Assembly (NCBI RefSeq): GCF_014200405.1
Contig: NZ_JACHBQ010000001.1
Span: 248,001-312,000 of the forward strand
Source: Cryobacterium roopkundense
Lineage (GTDB): Bacteria > Actinomycetota > Actinomycetes > Actinomycetales > Microbacteriaceae
Direction of reading: 5' to 3'
DNA: 64,000 nt
Shown in pieces: positions 9,456 to 18,227 of this stretch. The notes under the pieces were generated by a model. The model did not search any database. It had not been told where the DNA came from and saw only the letters and a program-made list of their open reading frames with translations. A program made the position numbers and the translations under genes. The first letter of the stretch is position 1. Every line of letters begins with the position of its first letter.

Positions 9456-10135
9456 CACGAATTCTTTTGGTCGAAGACGAGAGCGCGCTCAGCGAGCCGC
9501 TGAGCTTCCTGCTGGAACGCGAGGGCTACGAGATCACCGTGGCGGAGGACGGCCCGAGCGCCCTCGCCGAGTTCGACCGCAACGGCACCGACCTGATTCT
9601 GCTCGACCTCATGTTGCCCGGGATTCCCGGCACCGAAGTGTGCCGCGAGATCCGGGTGCGCTCCACGGTTCCCATCATCATGGTCACCGCGAAGGACTCC
9701 GAGGTCGACATCGTCGTGGGGCTCGAACTCGGGGCCGACGACTACGTGACCAAGCCGTACTCGACCAGGGAGTTGCTCGCGCGCATCCGGGCGGTCATGC
9801 GCCGCCACACCGAACAGGACGACGTCGACGACGAAGGAGTGCTCGAGGCGGGCACCGTGCGGATGGATATCGAGCGCCACACCGTGGCGGTGTCTGGCGA
9901 GGTCGTGAATATGCCGTTGAAGGAATTCGAGCTGCTCGAGTTCCTGCTGCGCAATGCCGGACGCGTGCTCACCCGTGGGCAGCTCATCGACCGGGTGTGG
10001 GGCACCGACTACTTCGGGGACACCAAGACGCTTGACGTGCACATCAAGCGCATCCGCTCGCGCATCGAAGCCACCCCGTCAGACCCGACGATGCTCGTGA
10101 CCGTGCGAGGGCTGGGCTACCGCTTCGAGGCTTGA
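9452..10135 (+). CDS. regX3: Response regulator RegX3
   Basis: 227 residues: a receiver with acidic pocket (VEDE) and phospho-acceptor D52 (LILLDLMLPG), the conserved K in YVTKPYS, and an OmpR-type winged helix (KTLDVHIKRIRSRI). The GTG at 9452 overlaps the senX3 stop and has GGAGA upstream, so it was chosen over any longer frame. It is expected to activate high-affinity phosphate uptake genes, and perhaps its own operon and phoU through the direct repeat near 8190. Confidence 0.95.
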   Translation: MTRILLVEDESALSEPLSFLLEREGYEITVAEDGPSALAEFDRNGTDLILLDLMLPGIPGTEVCREIRVRSTVPIIMVTAKDSEVDIVVGLELGADDYVTKPYSTRELLARIRAVMRRHTEQDDVDDEGVLEAGTVRMDIERHTVAVSGEVVNMPLKEFELLEFLLRNAGRVLTRGQLIDRVWGTDYFGDTKTLDVHIKRIRSRIEATPSDPTMLVTVRGLGYRFEA

Positions 10136-10171
10136 CCCGGCGGCGACGGAGACTGCGGAAGCGGATACACC

Positions 10172-10206
10172 GATGCCCCCGGCCGCCTGAGCGGGCCGGG
10201 GGCATC
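10172..10206. terminator. Hairpin between regX3 and the convergent lipoprotein gene
   Basis: GATGCCCCCGGCC (10172-10184) pairs perfectly with GGCCGGGGGCATC (10194-10206). There is no T run, as is common in high-GC actinobacteria. It can serve both converging transcripts. Confidence 0.75.
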
Positions 10207-10220
10207 CGTGGGGTGCTGGA

Positions 10221-10709
10221 TCAGGCGGCAGGCGTCGCCGTGGGGATCAGGTCCGCATATTCGACGCCTGTCGTGCCGTCGAGAATCGGCAGCAGCAGTT
10301 GCACGCCGGTCTCCTCGCCGTACTGGAAGAAGACCGGGAACAGATCGCCGGGAGCGGCGTCGAGGTTCTCCAAGAGCACGCTCGGACGGTCTTCTGTGCC
10401 GATTGTGACGCTCGAGTTGGCGCGAATGGTGACGTTCTCCGTGACCTTCTGGCCGCCGGCCTCGTACTGCACGGTGACGCTCTGGGCAGAGTCGCCCTTG
10501 TTGACGGCTGTGACGAGGAGGCTCGCGGTGGAGCCGTCTTCGGAGAGCAGCATGGCGTTGCGGAAGGCGATCTCGCCCACGTCGCCACTCACTCCGTCAC
10601 TGGGGTCGTACTGAATGAGCGTGGCCTGAGGAGCGTAGAACCCGCAGGCGCTCGTTCCCAGCAGGATGCCGGCCGCTAGAAAAACCGATGCAACTATGCG
10701 CGCACTCAC
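10221..10709 (-). CDS. Predicted lipoprotein of unknown function
   Basis: 162 residues. A signal peptide ends at a lipobox-like GTSAC followed by GFYAPQ, so the mature protein is probably attached to the outer face of the membrane. The GTG at 10709 is favoured because GGAGG lies 4 nt upstream. The mature part (about 140 residues) looks beta-rich and has no motif I recognise. It sits alone between regX3 and carD, facing regX3. Confidence 0.8.
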   Translation of the reverse strand: MSARIVASVFLAAGILLGTSACGFYAPQATLIQYDPSDGVSGDVGEIAFRNAMLLSEDGSTASLLVTAVNKGDSAQSVTVQYEAGGQKVTENVTIRANSSVTIGTEDRPSVLLENLDAAPGDLFPVFFQYGEETGVQLLLPILDGTTGVEYADLIPTATPAA

Positions 10710-10849
10710 AAGACCTCCACAATCAAGGCAGCGGCCGGGCGGATTGGCACGGCGCTGCAAAACTTCGCGATGAGATCAGCTTAGCGGCGCGGGCGCGCCG
10801 GGCGGTACGGTGTCTCAAACCTGCCGCACCTTACCACTGGGTGCTGTGG

Positions 10850-10855
10850 TATCCT
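10850..10855 (+). promoter_or_regulatory. -10 box of the carD promoter
   Basis: TATCCT lies 26 nt before the carD ATG, giving a leader of about 20 nt. No clear -35 box is visible at normal spacing. Confidence 0.55.
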
Positions 10856-10881
10856 AGACGTTGCTGAAGGGATACACATAC

Positions 10882-11364
10882 ATGCTTTTTGAGGTTGGCG
10901 AAACTGTCGTTTATCCCCACCATGGTGCCGCGATGATCACAGAGGTCAAGACGAGAATCATCAAGGGTGAAGAAAAGCTGTACCTGAAACTGAACGTGAC
11001 GCAGGGTGACCTCACCATTGAGGTTCCCGCCGAGAACGTCGACCTCGTCGGCGTTCGCGACGTGATCGGCCGAGAGGGACTCGACAAGGTGTTCGAGGTG
11101 CTGCGCGCGCCGTTCACCGAGGAGCCCACGAACTGGTCACGACGCTATAAGGCCAACCTCGAGAAGCTCGCGTCCGGTGACGTGATCAAGGTCTCAGAGG
11201 TCGTGCGTGACCTGTGGCGCCGCGACCAGGACCGTGGCCTTTCCGCCGGCGAGAAGCGCATGCTGGCCAAGGCTCGTCAGATCCTGGTCAGCGAGCTCGC
11301 GCTCGCAGAGAAGACCGACGAAGAGAAAGCTTCCACCGTTCTCGACGAGGTTCTCGCGTCCTAA
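10882..11364 (+). CDS. carD: CarD-family RNA polymerase-binding regulator
   Basis: 160 residues, as in mycobacterial CarD. The N-terminal Tudor-like RNA-polymerase-interaction domain starts [15 protein letters not shown]; the helical C-terminal domain (about 75-160) contains the DNA-contact region around [17 protein letters not shown]. CarD stabilises the open promoter complex at housekeeping and rRNA promoters. The order carD-ispD/F-cysS-rlmB equals Rv3583c to Rv3579c. A TTG at 10861 is in frame, but the ATG at 10882 matches the family N-terminus. Confidence 0.95.
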   Translation: MLFEVGETVVYPHHGAAMITEVKTRIIKGEEKLYLKLNVTQGDLTIEVPAENVDLVGVRDVIGREGLDKVFEVLRAPFTEEPTNWSRRYKANLEKLASGDVIKVSEVVRDLWRRDQDRGLSAGEKRMLAKARQILVSELALAEKTDEEKASTVLDEVLAS

Positions 11365-11382
11365 CGCTTCATTCCCCGCGAC

Positions 11383-11406
11383 AGGCGGCGCCGTGAGGTG
11401 CCGCCT
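11383..11406 (+). terminator. Intrinsic terminator after carD
   Basis: AGGCGGCGCC (11383-11392) pairs with GGTGCCGCCT (11397-11406) around GTGA, with one G-U pair, and is followed by TTCTC. It separates carD from ispDF. Confidence 0.75.
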
Positions 11407-11468
11407 TTCTCATGCCCCGTTCTGGGGCACGTTCCGACCGCAAAAACTCCAATAGATGGTGTTCTGAC

Positions 11469-12731
11469 ATGACTGATTGCCCCACCCCCGTGGTCGCGGT
11501 CATTGTGGTCGCCGCCGGCAGTGGCACCCGCCTCGGGCGCTCGCACCCGAAGGCCTTCGTGCACCTCGGCGGAAGTACCCTGCTCGAGCACGCCCTCCGG
11601 GCGGTGTTCGCGCTGAGCGAGCCCGTTCAGGTGATCGTCGTTGCCCCGGAAGACCGGGTGTCGGAGGCGCGCGCCATCGCGGCCGACGCCGCCGCAGCAT
11701 CCGCCGCCCTGGGCCACGCTGCCCCGGCAGAGACCGTCGAGGTCGTGGCCGGAGGTGCCACCCGCCAAGAATCCGTTCGTTATGGTCTCGCCGTGCTGCG
11801 CGACGGCGTCGAAATCGTGCTCGTGCACGACGCGGCGCGCGCGCTCACGCCCCCCGCACTCTTTGAGCGGGTCGTGGGGGCGGTGCGTGACACTGGTGTC
11901 GGCGTCATCCCGGGGCTGCCGGTGGTGGACACTATCAAACGCGTCGACGTCAGCGGCGGCATCCTCGGCACCGTCGACCGTTCCGAACTCTCGGCGGTGC
12001 AGACCCCTCAGGGTTTTCCCCGCAACCTGCTCGTGGCGGCTCACGACTCGCTCGCTGACGAGGCAACGGATGACGCGGCGCTCGTGGCCGCCGCCGGCCA
12101 CCGCGTACACGTGGTCACCGGAGACGCCCGCGCGTTCAAGATCACGACGCCGCACGACCTCGAGCGCGCGGAACTGGTGCTGGGCGTTCGCAACCCGGCC
12201 CCTGCCGTCGTTCTGCCGCGGGTCGGCACCGGCCTGGATGTGCACGCCTTCGACGACGAGTCCGAGCTGTGGCTCGCGGGCCTGTTCTGGCCGGGGGAGC
12301 GCGGCCTGTCCGGCCACAGCGACGGCGACGTGGCCGTGCACGCGGTCTGTGACGCCCTACTGGGAGCCGCCGGACTCGGCGACGTGGGTGGCGTCTTCGG
12401 CACGAGTGACTCACGATTCGCCGGGGCGCACGGCGATGTCTTCCTCGAAGAAACCCTGCGCCTCGTGACCGCCGCCGGTTTCGGCGTGGGCAACGTGTCG
12501 CTGCAGATCATCGGCAATCGGCCCCGCTTCGCTCCCCGCCGGGCCGAGGCCGAAGCGCTGCTCGCCAGCATTCTGCGCGCCCCGGTGAATATCGCCGCGA
12601 CAACCACGGACGCCCTCGGCTTCACCGGCCGCGGCGAGGGTATCGCCGCCTCGGCGACGGCGTTGCTGGTGCCGCTCGTTCTCGCTGCCCCGTCGCTCGC
12701 AGAGCCCCCTGTCCTAAGCTTGGACGTGTGA
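11469..12731 (+). CDS. ispDF: Bifunctional IspD-IspF methylerythritol phosphate pathway enzyme
   Basis: 420 residues fusing two enzymes. IspD occupies about 1-235 (nucleotide loop AAGSGTRLG at 15-23, [11 protein letters not shown] around 119-129). IspF occupies about 249-405, with metal ligands D257 and H259 (GLDVHAF), [19 protein letters not shown], and [19 protein letters not shown]. It performs CTP transfer to MEP and the later cyclisation to MEcPP. Mycobacteria have two separate adjacent genes here. A longer frame from 11412 exists, but the ATG at 11469 starts just before the IspD core. The stop overlaps cysS. Confidence 0.95.
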   Translation: MTDCPTPVVAVIVVAAGSGTRLGRSHPKAFVHLGGSTLLEHALRAVFALSEPVQVIVVAPEDRVSEARAIAADAAAASAALGHAAPAETVEVVAGGATRQESVRYGLAVLRDGVEIVLVHDAARALTPPALFERVVGAVRDTGVGVIPGLPVVDTIKRVDVSGGILGTVDRSELSAVQTPQGFPRNLLVAAHDSLADEATDDAALVAAAGHRVHVVTGDARAFKITTPHDLERAELVLGVRNPAPAVVLPRVGTGLDVHAFDDESELWLAGLFWPGERGLSGHSDGDVAVHAVCDALLGAAGLGDVGGVFGTSDSRFAGAHGDVFLEETLRLVTAAGFGVGNVSLQIIGNRPRFAPRRAEAEALLASILRAPVNIAATTTDALGFTGRGEGIAASATALLVPLVLAAPSLAEPPVLSLDV

Positions 12732-14143
12732 CCATGCGACTCTACGATTCCAAGGCCCAGGCTCTGCGCGATTTTGTGCCCCTCGAGGCGGGCAAGGTCG
12801 GAATCTACGTCTGCGGTCCCACCGTGCAGTCGTCCCCGCACATCGGACACCTGCGCAGCGCCCTCGTCTACGACCAGCTGAGGCGCTGGCTGAGCTACCG
12901 CGGGCTGACCGTCACGTTCATTCGCAACGTCACCGATATTGACGACAAGATTCTCGTGAACGCGCAGGGTTCCAGCGAGGAATGGTGGGCACTCGCCTAC
13001 CGCTACGAGCTCGAATTCACGGCCGGCTACCAGCGCCTGGGCATCCTGGCCCCCACCTACGAACCGCGCGCCACCGCGAGCATCCAGGAGATGCAGAACC
13101 TGATCTCGCGCCTGATTGAGAAAGACCACGCCTACCCGGCCGACGACGAGTCCGGCGACGTGTACTTCGACACCGCGAGCTGGCCCTCCTACGGCGACCT
13201 CACTCGGCAGGGGCAGGGCGATATGGAAGCCGCGGCAGATGCCGACCCGCGCGGCAAGCGCGACCCGCGCGACTTCGCCCTGTGGAAGGGCCGCAAGGAC
13301 GACGAGCCCGAGTCCGCCGCGTGGGCCTCGCCCTGGGGCGCTGGCCGCCCGGGCTGGCACATCGAATGCTCGGCCATGGCCAGCCGCTACCTCGGTGCTG
13401 AATTCGACATCCACGGCGGCGGCCTCGACCTGCGTTTTCCGCACCACGAGAACGAGCTCGCGCAGTCCAGTGCCGCCGGCGACGCCTTCGCCCAGTTCTG
13501 GATGCACAACGGTCTCGTGCACGTGAACGGGCAGAAGATGTCCAAGTCACTCGGCAACTCCATTTACGCCGCCGAGTTGCTCGACCAGGCCCGTGCCATC
13601 GTCGTACGTTACTACCTCGGCGCCGCGCACTATCGCTCCACGATCGACTACCACGACGGTGCGTTGATCGAGGCCGAAGCCGCCCTCGAACGCGTCGAAA
13701 GCTTTCTCGACCGTGCCGAACGCCGACTGGCCGACACCCGCTTCGCGGGCTCCGGCGCACTCGTCGTGCCGACCGAATTCGCCGAGGCCATGGACGACGA
13801 CCTCGCCGTGCCGCAGGCCCTCGGGGTGCTGCACGACACCGTTCGCGCCGGCAACGCGGCGCTCGACGCCGAAGACCTGCACGCCGCGGCATCCGCTCGC
13901 GGTGAAGTACTGGCCATGAGCGAGGTGCTCGGAATTAATCCGTTGTCCACCGGCTGGTCGGTCGCAACGGATGAGCCGGCCATGGTCGCGCTCACCGCCC
14001 TCGTTGAGCGCCTGCTCAAGGATCGTGAGACCGCGCGGGATACCCGCGACTACCAGGCCGCAGACCGTATCCGGGACGAACTCGTCGTCGCCGGAATAAC
14101 CATCGAAGACACACCCTCGGGTGCCCATTGGAGTTTTGACTGA
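12728..14143 (+). CDS. cysS: Cysteinyl-tRNA synthetase
   Basis: 471 residues, class I synthetase. Visible are the zinc Cys plus HIGH region ([13 protein letters not shown]), WHIECSAMA, the zinc site HHENELAQS, and KMSKSLGN. It starts at a GTG overlapping the ispDF stop; an ATG two codons later is an alternative. It charges tRNA-Cys. It is not MshC: MshC is shorter, and the full C-terminal anticodon-binding helices are present (about 350-471). The stop overlaps the rlmB ATG (TGATG), so ispDF-cysS-rlmB form one operon. Confidence 0.96.
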   Translation: MTMRLYDSKAQALRDFVPLEAGKVGIYVCGPTVQSSPHIGHLRSALVYDQLRRWLSYRGLTVTFIRNVTDIDDKILVNAQGSSEEWWALAYRYELEFTAGYQRLGILAPTYEPRATASIQEMQNLISRLIEKDHAYPADDESGDVYFDTASWPSYGDLTRQGQGDMEAAADADPRGKRDPRDFALWKGRKDDEPESAAWASPWGAGRPGWHIECSAMASRYLGAEFDIHGGGLDLRFPHHENELAQSSAAGDAFAQFWMHNGLVHVNGQKMSKSLGNSIYAAELLDQARAIVVRYYLGAAHYRSTIDYHDGALIEAEAALERVESFLDRAERRLADTRFAGSGALVVPTEFAEAMDDDLAVPQALGVLHDTVRAGNAALDAEDLHAAASARGEVLAMSEVLGINPLSTGWSVATDEPAMVALTALVERLLKDRETARDTRDYQAADRIRDELVVAGITIEDTPSGAHWSFD

Positions 14144-15276
14144 TGAAGAACACAGACCGCAAGGCACGCACCGGGTCCGTGCGCAAGGGCAGCCGCGGCG
14201 GCCAGGTGGGTTCGGGCGGCCAAGGCCGCCAGGCCCTCGAGGGCAAGAAGCCCACGCCCAAGGCCGAAGACCGTCCGTACCACCCCGCCGGCAAGAAGAA
14301 GGCCGCCAAGGAGCGCTTCGCTGCGGCCGGCGGTTTCGCGTCGCGCCCCAGCAAAGATGCGAGCAACGAGAGTGGCCCGCGCGGCGGGGCGCGCGGCGGC
14401 TCTCGTGGCGGTTCGTCCAGCGGACGCCCGCAGACCCCCCAACGCAGCACCGGCAACTCCGGCGGCGGCGGCGCGTCCACGCGTCGCGCCAAGCAGGTCG
14501 ACGAGCACGAAATCGTCACCGGCCGCAACTCGGTCGTCGAGGCGCTCCGCGCCAAGATTCCCGCGAGCGCCCTGTACATTGCGTCGCGTATCGAGATGGA
14601 TGAGCGCGTCAAAGAGGTTCTCCTCATGGCGACGAGCCGCAACATCCCGATCCTCGAGGTCATGCGCCCCGAGCTCGACCGCCTCGCCGGCCGTGACTCA
14701 GTGCACCAGGGCCTCGCCCTCAAGGTTCCGGCGTACGAATACGCGCACCCGATGGAGCTGCTGCAGCTCACGATCAGCCGCGGCCACAAGCCGTTGTTCG
14801 TGGCCCTCGACGGCATCACTGACCCGCGCAACCTGGGTGCCATCATCCGCTCGACCGCCGCATTCGGCGGACACGGCGTGATTGTGCCGCAGCGTCGCTC
14901 GGTGGGGGTCACAGCTTCGGCGTGGAAGACCTCGGCCGGCGCCGCCGCCCGCACGCCCGTCGCCATGGCGAGCAACCTCACCCAGACGCTCAAGGCACTC
15001 AAGGAACAGGGCGTGTTCGTGCTCGGCCTCGACGGCGGCGGAGACGTGCAGCTGCCGGAGCTCGGCTTGGGCTTCGCCGAGCGTCCAATCGTGATCGTCG
15101 TCGGCAGCGAGGGCAAGGGCCTGTCCCGCCTCGTCACCGAGACCTGCGACGCCATCGTCTCGATTCCGATCAGCGCCGACACCGAGTCGCTCAACGCCGG
15201 AATCGCCGTGGGCGTGACCCTTTACGAGGTCTCCCGCCTCCGAGCCCAAATCAAGCAAGCCAAACTGGCCAACTAG
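14143..15276 (+). CDS. rlmB: 23S rRNA 2'-O-methyltransferase RlmB/TrmH family
   Basis: 377 residues. The C-terminal half is a SPOUT methyltransferase with its three motifs: [33 protein letters not shown] and [18 protein letters not shown]. An L30e-like substrate-binding domain spans about 122-200 ([19 protein letters not shown]). The first about 115 residues are an unstructured Gly/Ser/Arg/Lys/Pro-rich tail absent from E. coli RlmB but common in actinobacteria. It probably methylates G2251 of 23S rRNA; another 2'-O target cannot be excluded. Confidence 0.92.
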   Translation: MKNTDRKARTGSVRKGSRGGQVGSGGQGRQALEGKKPTPKAEDRPYHPAGKKKAAKERFAAAGGFASRPSKDASNESGPRGGARGGSRGGSSSGRPQTPQRSTGNSGGGGASTRRAKQVDEHEIVTGRNSVVEALRAKIPASALYIASRIEMDERVKEVLLMATSRNIPILEVMRPELDRLAGRDSVHQGLALKVPAYEYAHPMELLQLTISRGHKPLFVALDGITDPRNLGAIIRSTAAFGGHGVIVPQRRSVGVTASAWKTSAGAAARTPVAMASNLTQTLKALKEQGVFVLGLDGGGDVQLPELGLGFAERPIVIVVGSEGKGLSRLVTETCDAIVSIPISADTESLNAGIAVGVTLYEVSRLRAQIKQAKLAN

Positions 15277-15283
15277 CCCCCGC

Positions 15284-15353
15284 CCCTGCACGGGGCGCGG
15301 GCCCGGGGCGCGGGCCCAGTCTATAAACTGGGCCCACGCACATATGGTGGGCC
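15284..15353 (-). repeat. Palindromic intergenic repeat, copy A
   Basis: The core GGGCCCAGT-CTATAA-ACTGGGCCC (15312-15335) is a 9-bp hairpin with a 6-nt loop. A GC-rich imperfect palindrome lies on one side and a GGCCCACC-type box on the other. Bases 15284-15338 are identical to copy B (15424-15478), 140 bp away. It lies just after the rlmB stop. Orientation is given relative to copies C and D, which read the other way. Confidence 0.85.
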
Positions 15354-15423
15354 AGGGCCATTGCGCCGGATGGCCATCGGCCGTCCCACGTTGGTCGCGC
15401 GCGCCGAGGGCGGGCCCCGCCCG

Positions 15424-15494
15424 CCCTGCACGGGGCGCGGGCCCGGGGCGCGGGCCCAGTCTATAAACTGGGCCCACGTTCAGAGGGTGGGCCC
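15424..15494 (-). repeat. Palindromic intergenic repeat, copy B
   Basis: A 55-bp exact repeat of copy A in the same orientation, followed by a different filler (TTCAGAGG) and a complete GTGGGCCC box. The 85 bp between A and B have no gene. Confidence 0.85.
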
Positions 15495-15673
15495 AGCGTC
15501 CGCCACGCTCTAGGTGTACTGAGCCGACAGGTTGGTGACAGTTCGGGGTTGAAAAAGGGAGAACCTCCGGCTTCAGAACTGTGTCCGTCCTCCACAGAAA
15601 ATACCTGTGGCCCGAATTTCACAACTTTGCACACAACTCAGGATTTCGCTCCCGGGTATGGTGACAATTGGCC
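15495..15673 (+). promoter_or_regulatory. Upstream region of the AbiEi-like gene
   Basis: No gene is seen here. It contains an inverted repeat CCACAG-N7-CTGTGG (15592-15597 and 15605-15610), which could be an operator, since AbiEi-type proteins repress their own promoter by binding inverted repeats. It is more AT-rich than its surroundings. No convincing -35/-10 pair at standard spacing was found. Confidence 0.35.
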
Positions 15674-16660
15674 ATGCTTGAGAATCTGGAAGTGCCCAGT
15701 GCCTCCCCTGAAGGCCTTATTCTCGCCGCATCCCTCTGGGCGTCGGGTCTGACTACCCGCGCGGTGCGCGCGATGCTTGCCAGCGGTGAGCTCGTGCGCA
15801 TCCGGCGCGGAATTTATGCCCTGGGTGATACGTGGCGCCGGGCTGAGACCGATGACCGATATCGCCTGTTCGTTCGCGCCACCGTGCTCGCGGCGGAGCA
15901 ACCGCTCCTCCTCTCACACCATTCCGCGGCGGCGTTGCACAATCTGCCGATCATCGGACCCTGGCCAAAGGTCGTGCACGCGATCAATAATGATGCGACT
16001 GGCGGGAGCAGCGCCCGGTTCACGACGAGTCATCGAAGCGTAGTCGAGCCCGAATCCATCGCGTTGAGCGGATGCTCCGCCACCACTCTCACACGCACTC
16101 TCATCGATGTGGCGGCCAGTGCGAGCTTTCTCGTCGGCGTCACCATGATGGACCACGCCCTGCGAGTCGAGCAGGAGCGTGTACAGGGAGAACACCGGCG
16201 GGGAATTAGCGGTACTCCTGCCCTCTCGAAAGATGAGCTGTACGGTGAACTCGCGACCGTTCAACCGCGAACGGGAAGAGCGCAAGCACGCCGCGCCATC
16301 GATTTCGCGAATCCGCTTGCCGCCAACCCGGGCGAGTCGCTCAGCCGGGTGCGCATAGCCGAACTGGGCTTCGAGGTGCCCGAACTGCAGGTCCGCTTCG
16401 TCGTGCACGGGCAAGAATATTGGGTCGATTTCTTCTGGCGGGGCGTGCGCAAGATCGGCGAGTTCGACGGCAAAGTCAAGTACACCCGCGGCGTGATACT
16501 CGGCGACCGTCACCCGGGCGACGTTGTCGTCGCCGAGAAGGATCGCGAGAACCTGCTCAGACCGCACGTCAACAGCTTCGACCGTTGGGACTGGGACACC
16601 GCGCACTCGCCCCGACGTTTTTACGAGTTCTTGGTCGAACACCAGGTTCCGCGCGCATGA
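15674..16660 (+). CDS. AbiEi-antitoxin-like protein with C-terminal nuclease-like (DUF559-type) domain
   Basis: 328 residues. The N-terminal half looks like the winged-helix AbiEi antitoxin/regulator domain (TRAVRAMLASGELVRIRRG then IYALGD). The C-terminal part (about 215-328) resembles the Vsr/DUF559 restriction-endonuclease fold: ESLSRVRIAELGF, then EYWVDFFWRGVRKIGEFDG with acidic residues spaced like a D...E-x-K core (D, E, K in GEFDGKVKY). No AbiEii toxin gene lies beside it. It is enclosed by palindromic repeats. Such orphans are frequent in Microbacteriaceae; role unknown. A TTG 6 nt upstream is an alternative start. Confidence 0.75.
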   Translation: MLENLEVPSASPEGLILAASLWASGLTTRAVRAMLASGELVRIRRGIYALGDTWRRAETDDRYRLFVRATVLAAEQPLLLSHHSAAALHNLPIIGPWPKVVHAINNDATGGSSARFTTSHRSVVEPESIALSGCSATTLTRTLIDVAASASFLVGVTMMDHALRVEQERVQGEHRRGISGTPALSKDELYGELATVQPRTGRAQARRAIDFANPLAANPGESLSRVRIAELGFEVPELQVRFVVHGQEYWVDFFWRGVRKIGEFDGKVKYTRGVILGDRHPGDVVVAEKDRENLLRPHVNSFDRWDWDTAHSPRRFYEFLVEHQVPRA

Positions 16661-16725
16661 GAGGGTAGCGCATCACCACCAGATCCGTGAGCGGCCGCGG
16701 TGTGATTTCCGCTACCAGATACCCC

Positions 16726-16799
16726 GTGGGCCCACCTTATGTGCGCGGGCCTAGTTTATAGACTGGGCCTGCGTTCGGGGCCCGGGCCCCGAACGCAGG
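16726..16799 (+). repeat. Palindromic intergenic repeat, copy C, with a 32-bp perfect palindrome
   Basis: GTGGGCCCACC box, then the core GGGCCTAGTTTATAGACTGGGCC (16747-16769), then a perfect 32-bp palindrome at 16768-16799 (half site CCTGCGTTCGGGGCCC). It lies between the 3' ends of the convergent AbiEi-like and DUF4032 genes, where it could end transcription from either side. Confidence 0.85.
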
Positions 16800-16819
16800 G
16801 GGAGGGGGAGGGGGAGGGG
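16798..16819 (+). repeat. G-run tract with G-quadruplex potential
   Basis: Runs of 5, 5, 5 and 4 G are separated by single A residues. It overlaps the end of the palindrome of repeat copy C and stops 3 nt before the DUF4032 stop codon. Confidence 0.7.
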
Positions 16820-16822
16820 TGG

Positions 16823-18145
16823 TTAGACCTTGAGCTTCCAATCGGTGGCGTCGTCGGGGTCGGTTCCCGCATCTTCGGGGGCGTCGTCCGAGCGGATGAC
16901 CTGAATGGGCAGCGTGATTGAGCCCGTGGGCGGGTCCATCATGGTGGCCTCGTCGCGGCGGTGGCGCAGCACATCCTGCACGTAGGAACTCACGGCTTCC
17001 GCGAGTGGAATATCGCGTGACTGGTTCTGCGCCATGTACCAGCGGTGGTCGAGCAGCTGGTGGAAGACCTCGGCGCGCTCGAGCTTGCCGCGCAGTTCCA
17101 TGGGAATGGCGCGCACGACCGGCTCGAAGACGCGCACGAGCCACTCGTGGGCGACCATCTCTTCGTCGGCGTCGGCCTTTCCGTAGGCCGCGCGATACGA
17201 GTCGAGGTCATTGAGGAGGCGACGCGCCTGGTTCTCCTCGGCATCAAGCCCGGTGAGGCGCAGCAGACGACGCTGGTGGTGCCCGGCATCGACGACCTTG
17301 GGTTGGATACGCACCTTGGTGCCATCGGAATCTGTCTTGATGGTGAGTTCTTCGATGTCGAAGCCCAGGTCGTTGAGTCTCTCAACCCGCTGGGTGATGC
17401 GCCAGCGCTCCGAACTTGCGAAGGACTCGGAGCCGGTGAGTTCCTTCCACAGCGACCGGTAGGCGGCGACGATTCCGTTGCTGACCCGGATGGGGTCGAG
17501 CTCGTCGGCGACGCGACCGCCAGCCTCGAGGTCCATCAGTTCGCCGGCGATATTGACACGCGCGATCTCGAGGTCGTTCTCGCGCTGGCCGTTCGAGAGG
17601 CCGCCGGCATAGAGCTGGCCGGTCTCGGCGTCCACCAGGTAGGCGGCGAACGCTCCGGCATCACGGCGGAAGAGCGTGTTGGAGAGCGACACGTCGCCCC
17701 AGAAGAAGCCCACCATATGCACACGCACGAGCAGCACTGCGAGGGCGTCCACGAGGCGGGTGGCCGTGTCGGGGCGCAGGGTGTGCGAGTACAGGGCGCG
17801 GTAGGGCAGGGAGAACTTGAGGTGCCGGGTGACGAGGACCGATCTCAAGGGGTCGCCGTCGTCATCCGTTCGATTCGTTATCACGGCCACCGGTTCCACG
17901 CACGGCACCTCGAGACCCTGCAGGTTGCGCAGCATGTCGTACTCGCCGCGCGCCATGTCGCTCGTGGTCTCCTTGATGGCCACGACCCGGCCGCTCAGGT
18001 GAGCAAAGCGCACAAGGTGCCGGGACAAACCCTTCGGGAGTGAGGCGATGGTCTCATTCGGCCAGGCGTCGAGGGGAAGCTGCCACGGAAGGTCGAGCAG
18101 TGCGGGGTCGGCGATGGCCGAGGTGATATTGAGGGAGCCACTCAT
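16823..18145 (-). CDS. DUF4032 protein with a kinase-like fold
   Basis: 440 residues. The N-terminal 250 residues resemble lipopolysaccharide-kinase/RIO-type folds: GRVVAIKETTSDMARGEYDML supplies the Lys and helix-C Glu, and FFWGDVSLSNTLFRRD resembles a catalytic loop. The C-terminal part (about 270-415) is the DUF4032 domain. Function is not established. A TAGGCT box ends 6 nt before the ATG, so it is probably leaderless. It follows the msiK-like gene but is separated by a strong terminator. The C-terminus is acidic. Confidence 0.85.
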   Translation of the reverse strand: MSGSLNITSAIADPALLDLPWQLPLDAWPNETIASLPKGLSRHLVRFAHLSGRVVAIKETTSDMARGEYDMLRNLQGLEVPCVEPVAVITNRTDDDGDPLRSVLVTRHLKFSLPYRALYSHTLRPDTATRLVDALAVLLVRVHMVGFFWGDVSLSNTLFRRDAGAFAAYLVDAETGQLYAGGLSNGQRENDLEIARVNIAGELMDLEAGGRVADELDPIRVSNGIVAAYRSLWKELTGSESFASSERWRITQRVERLNDLGFDIEELTIKTDSDGTKVRIQPKVVDAGHHQRRLLRLTGLDAEENQARRLLNDLDSYRAAYGKADADEEMVAHEWLVRVFEPVVRAIPMELRGKLERAEVFHQLLDHRWYMAQNQSRDIPLAEAVSSYVQDVLRHRRDEATMMDPPTGSITLPIQVIRSDDAPEDAGTDPDDATDWKLKV

Positions 18146-18170
18146 GAAAAGAGCCTAACTGTTGCACAAA

Positions 18171-18201
18171 CGGCCGGATGGAGCGATGCTCCATCCGGCC
18201 G
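18171..18201 (-). terminator. Terminator after the ABC ATPase gene
   Basis: CGGCCGGATGGAGC (18171-18184) pairs perfectly over 14 bp with GCTCCATCCGGCCG (18188-18201) around GAT. It lies 27 nt past the stop of the minus-strand ATPase gene. No T run. Confidence 0.8.
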
Positions 18202-18227
18202 GATTAGGTTGTGTGAGACGGGGCTGC

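Noticed and set aside
15311..15480. Short frames encoding GPVYxLGP-type peptides at the palindromic repeats
   Set aside because: The same peptide appears because the repeat core is palindromic and readable on both strands; there are no ribosome sites or conserved extensions.
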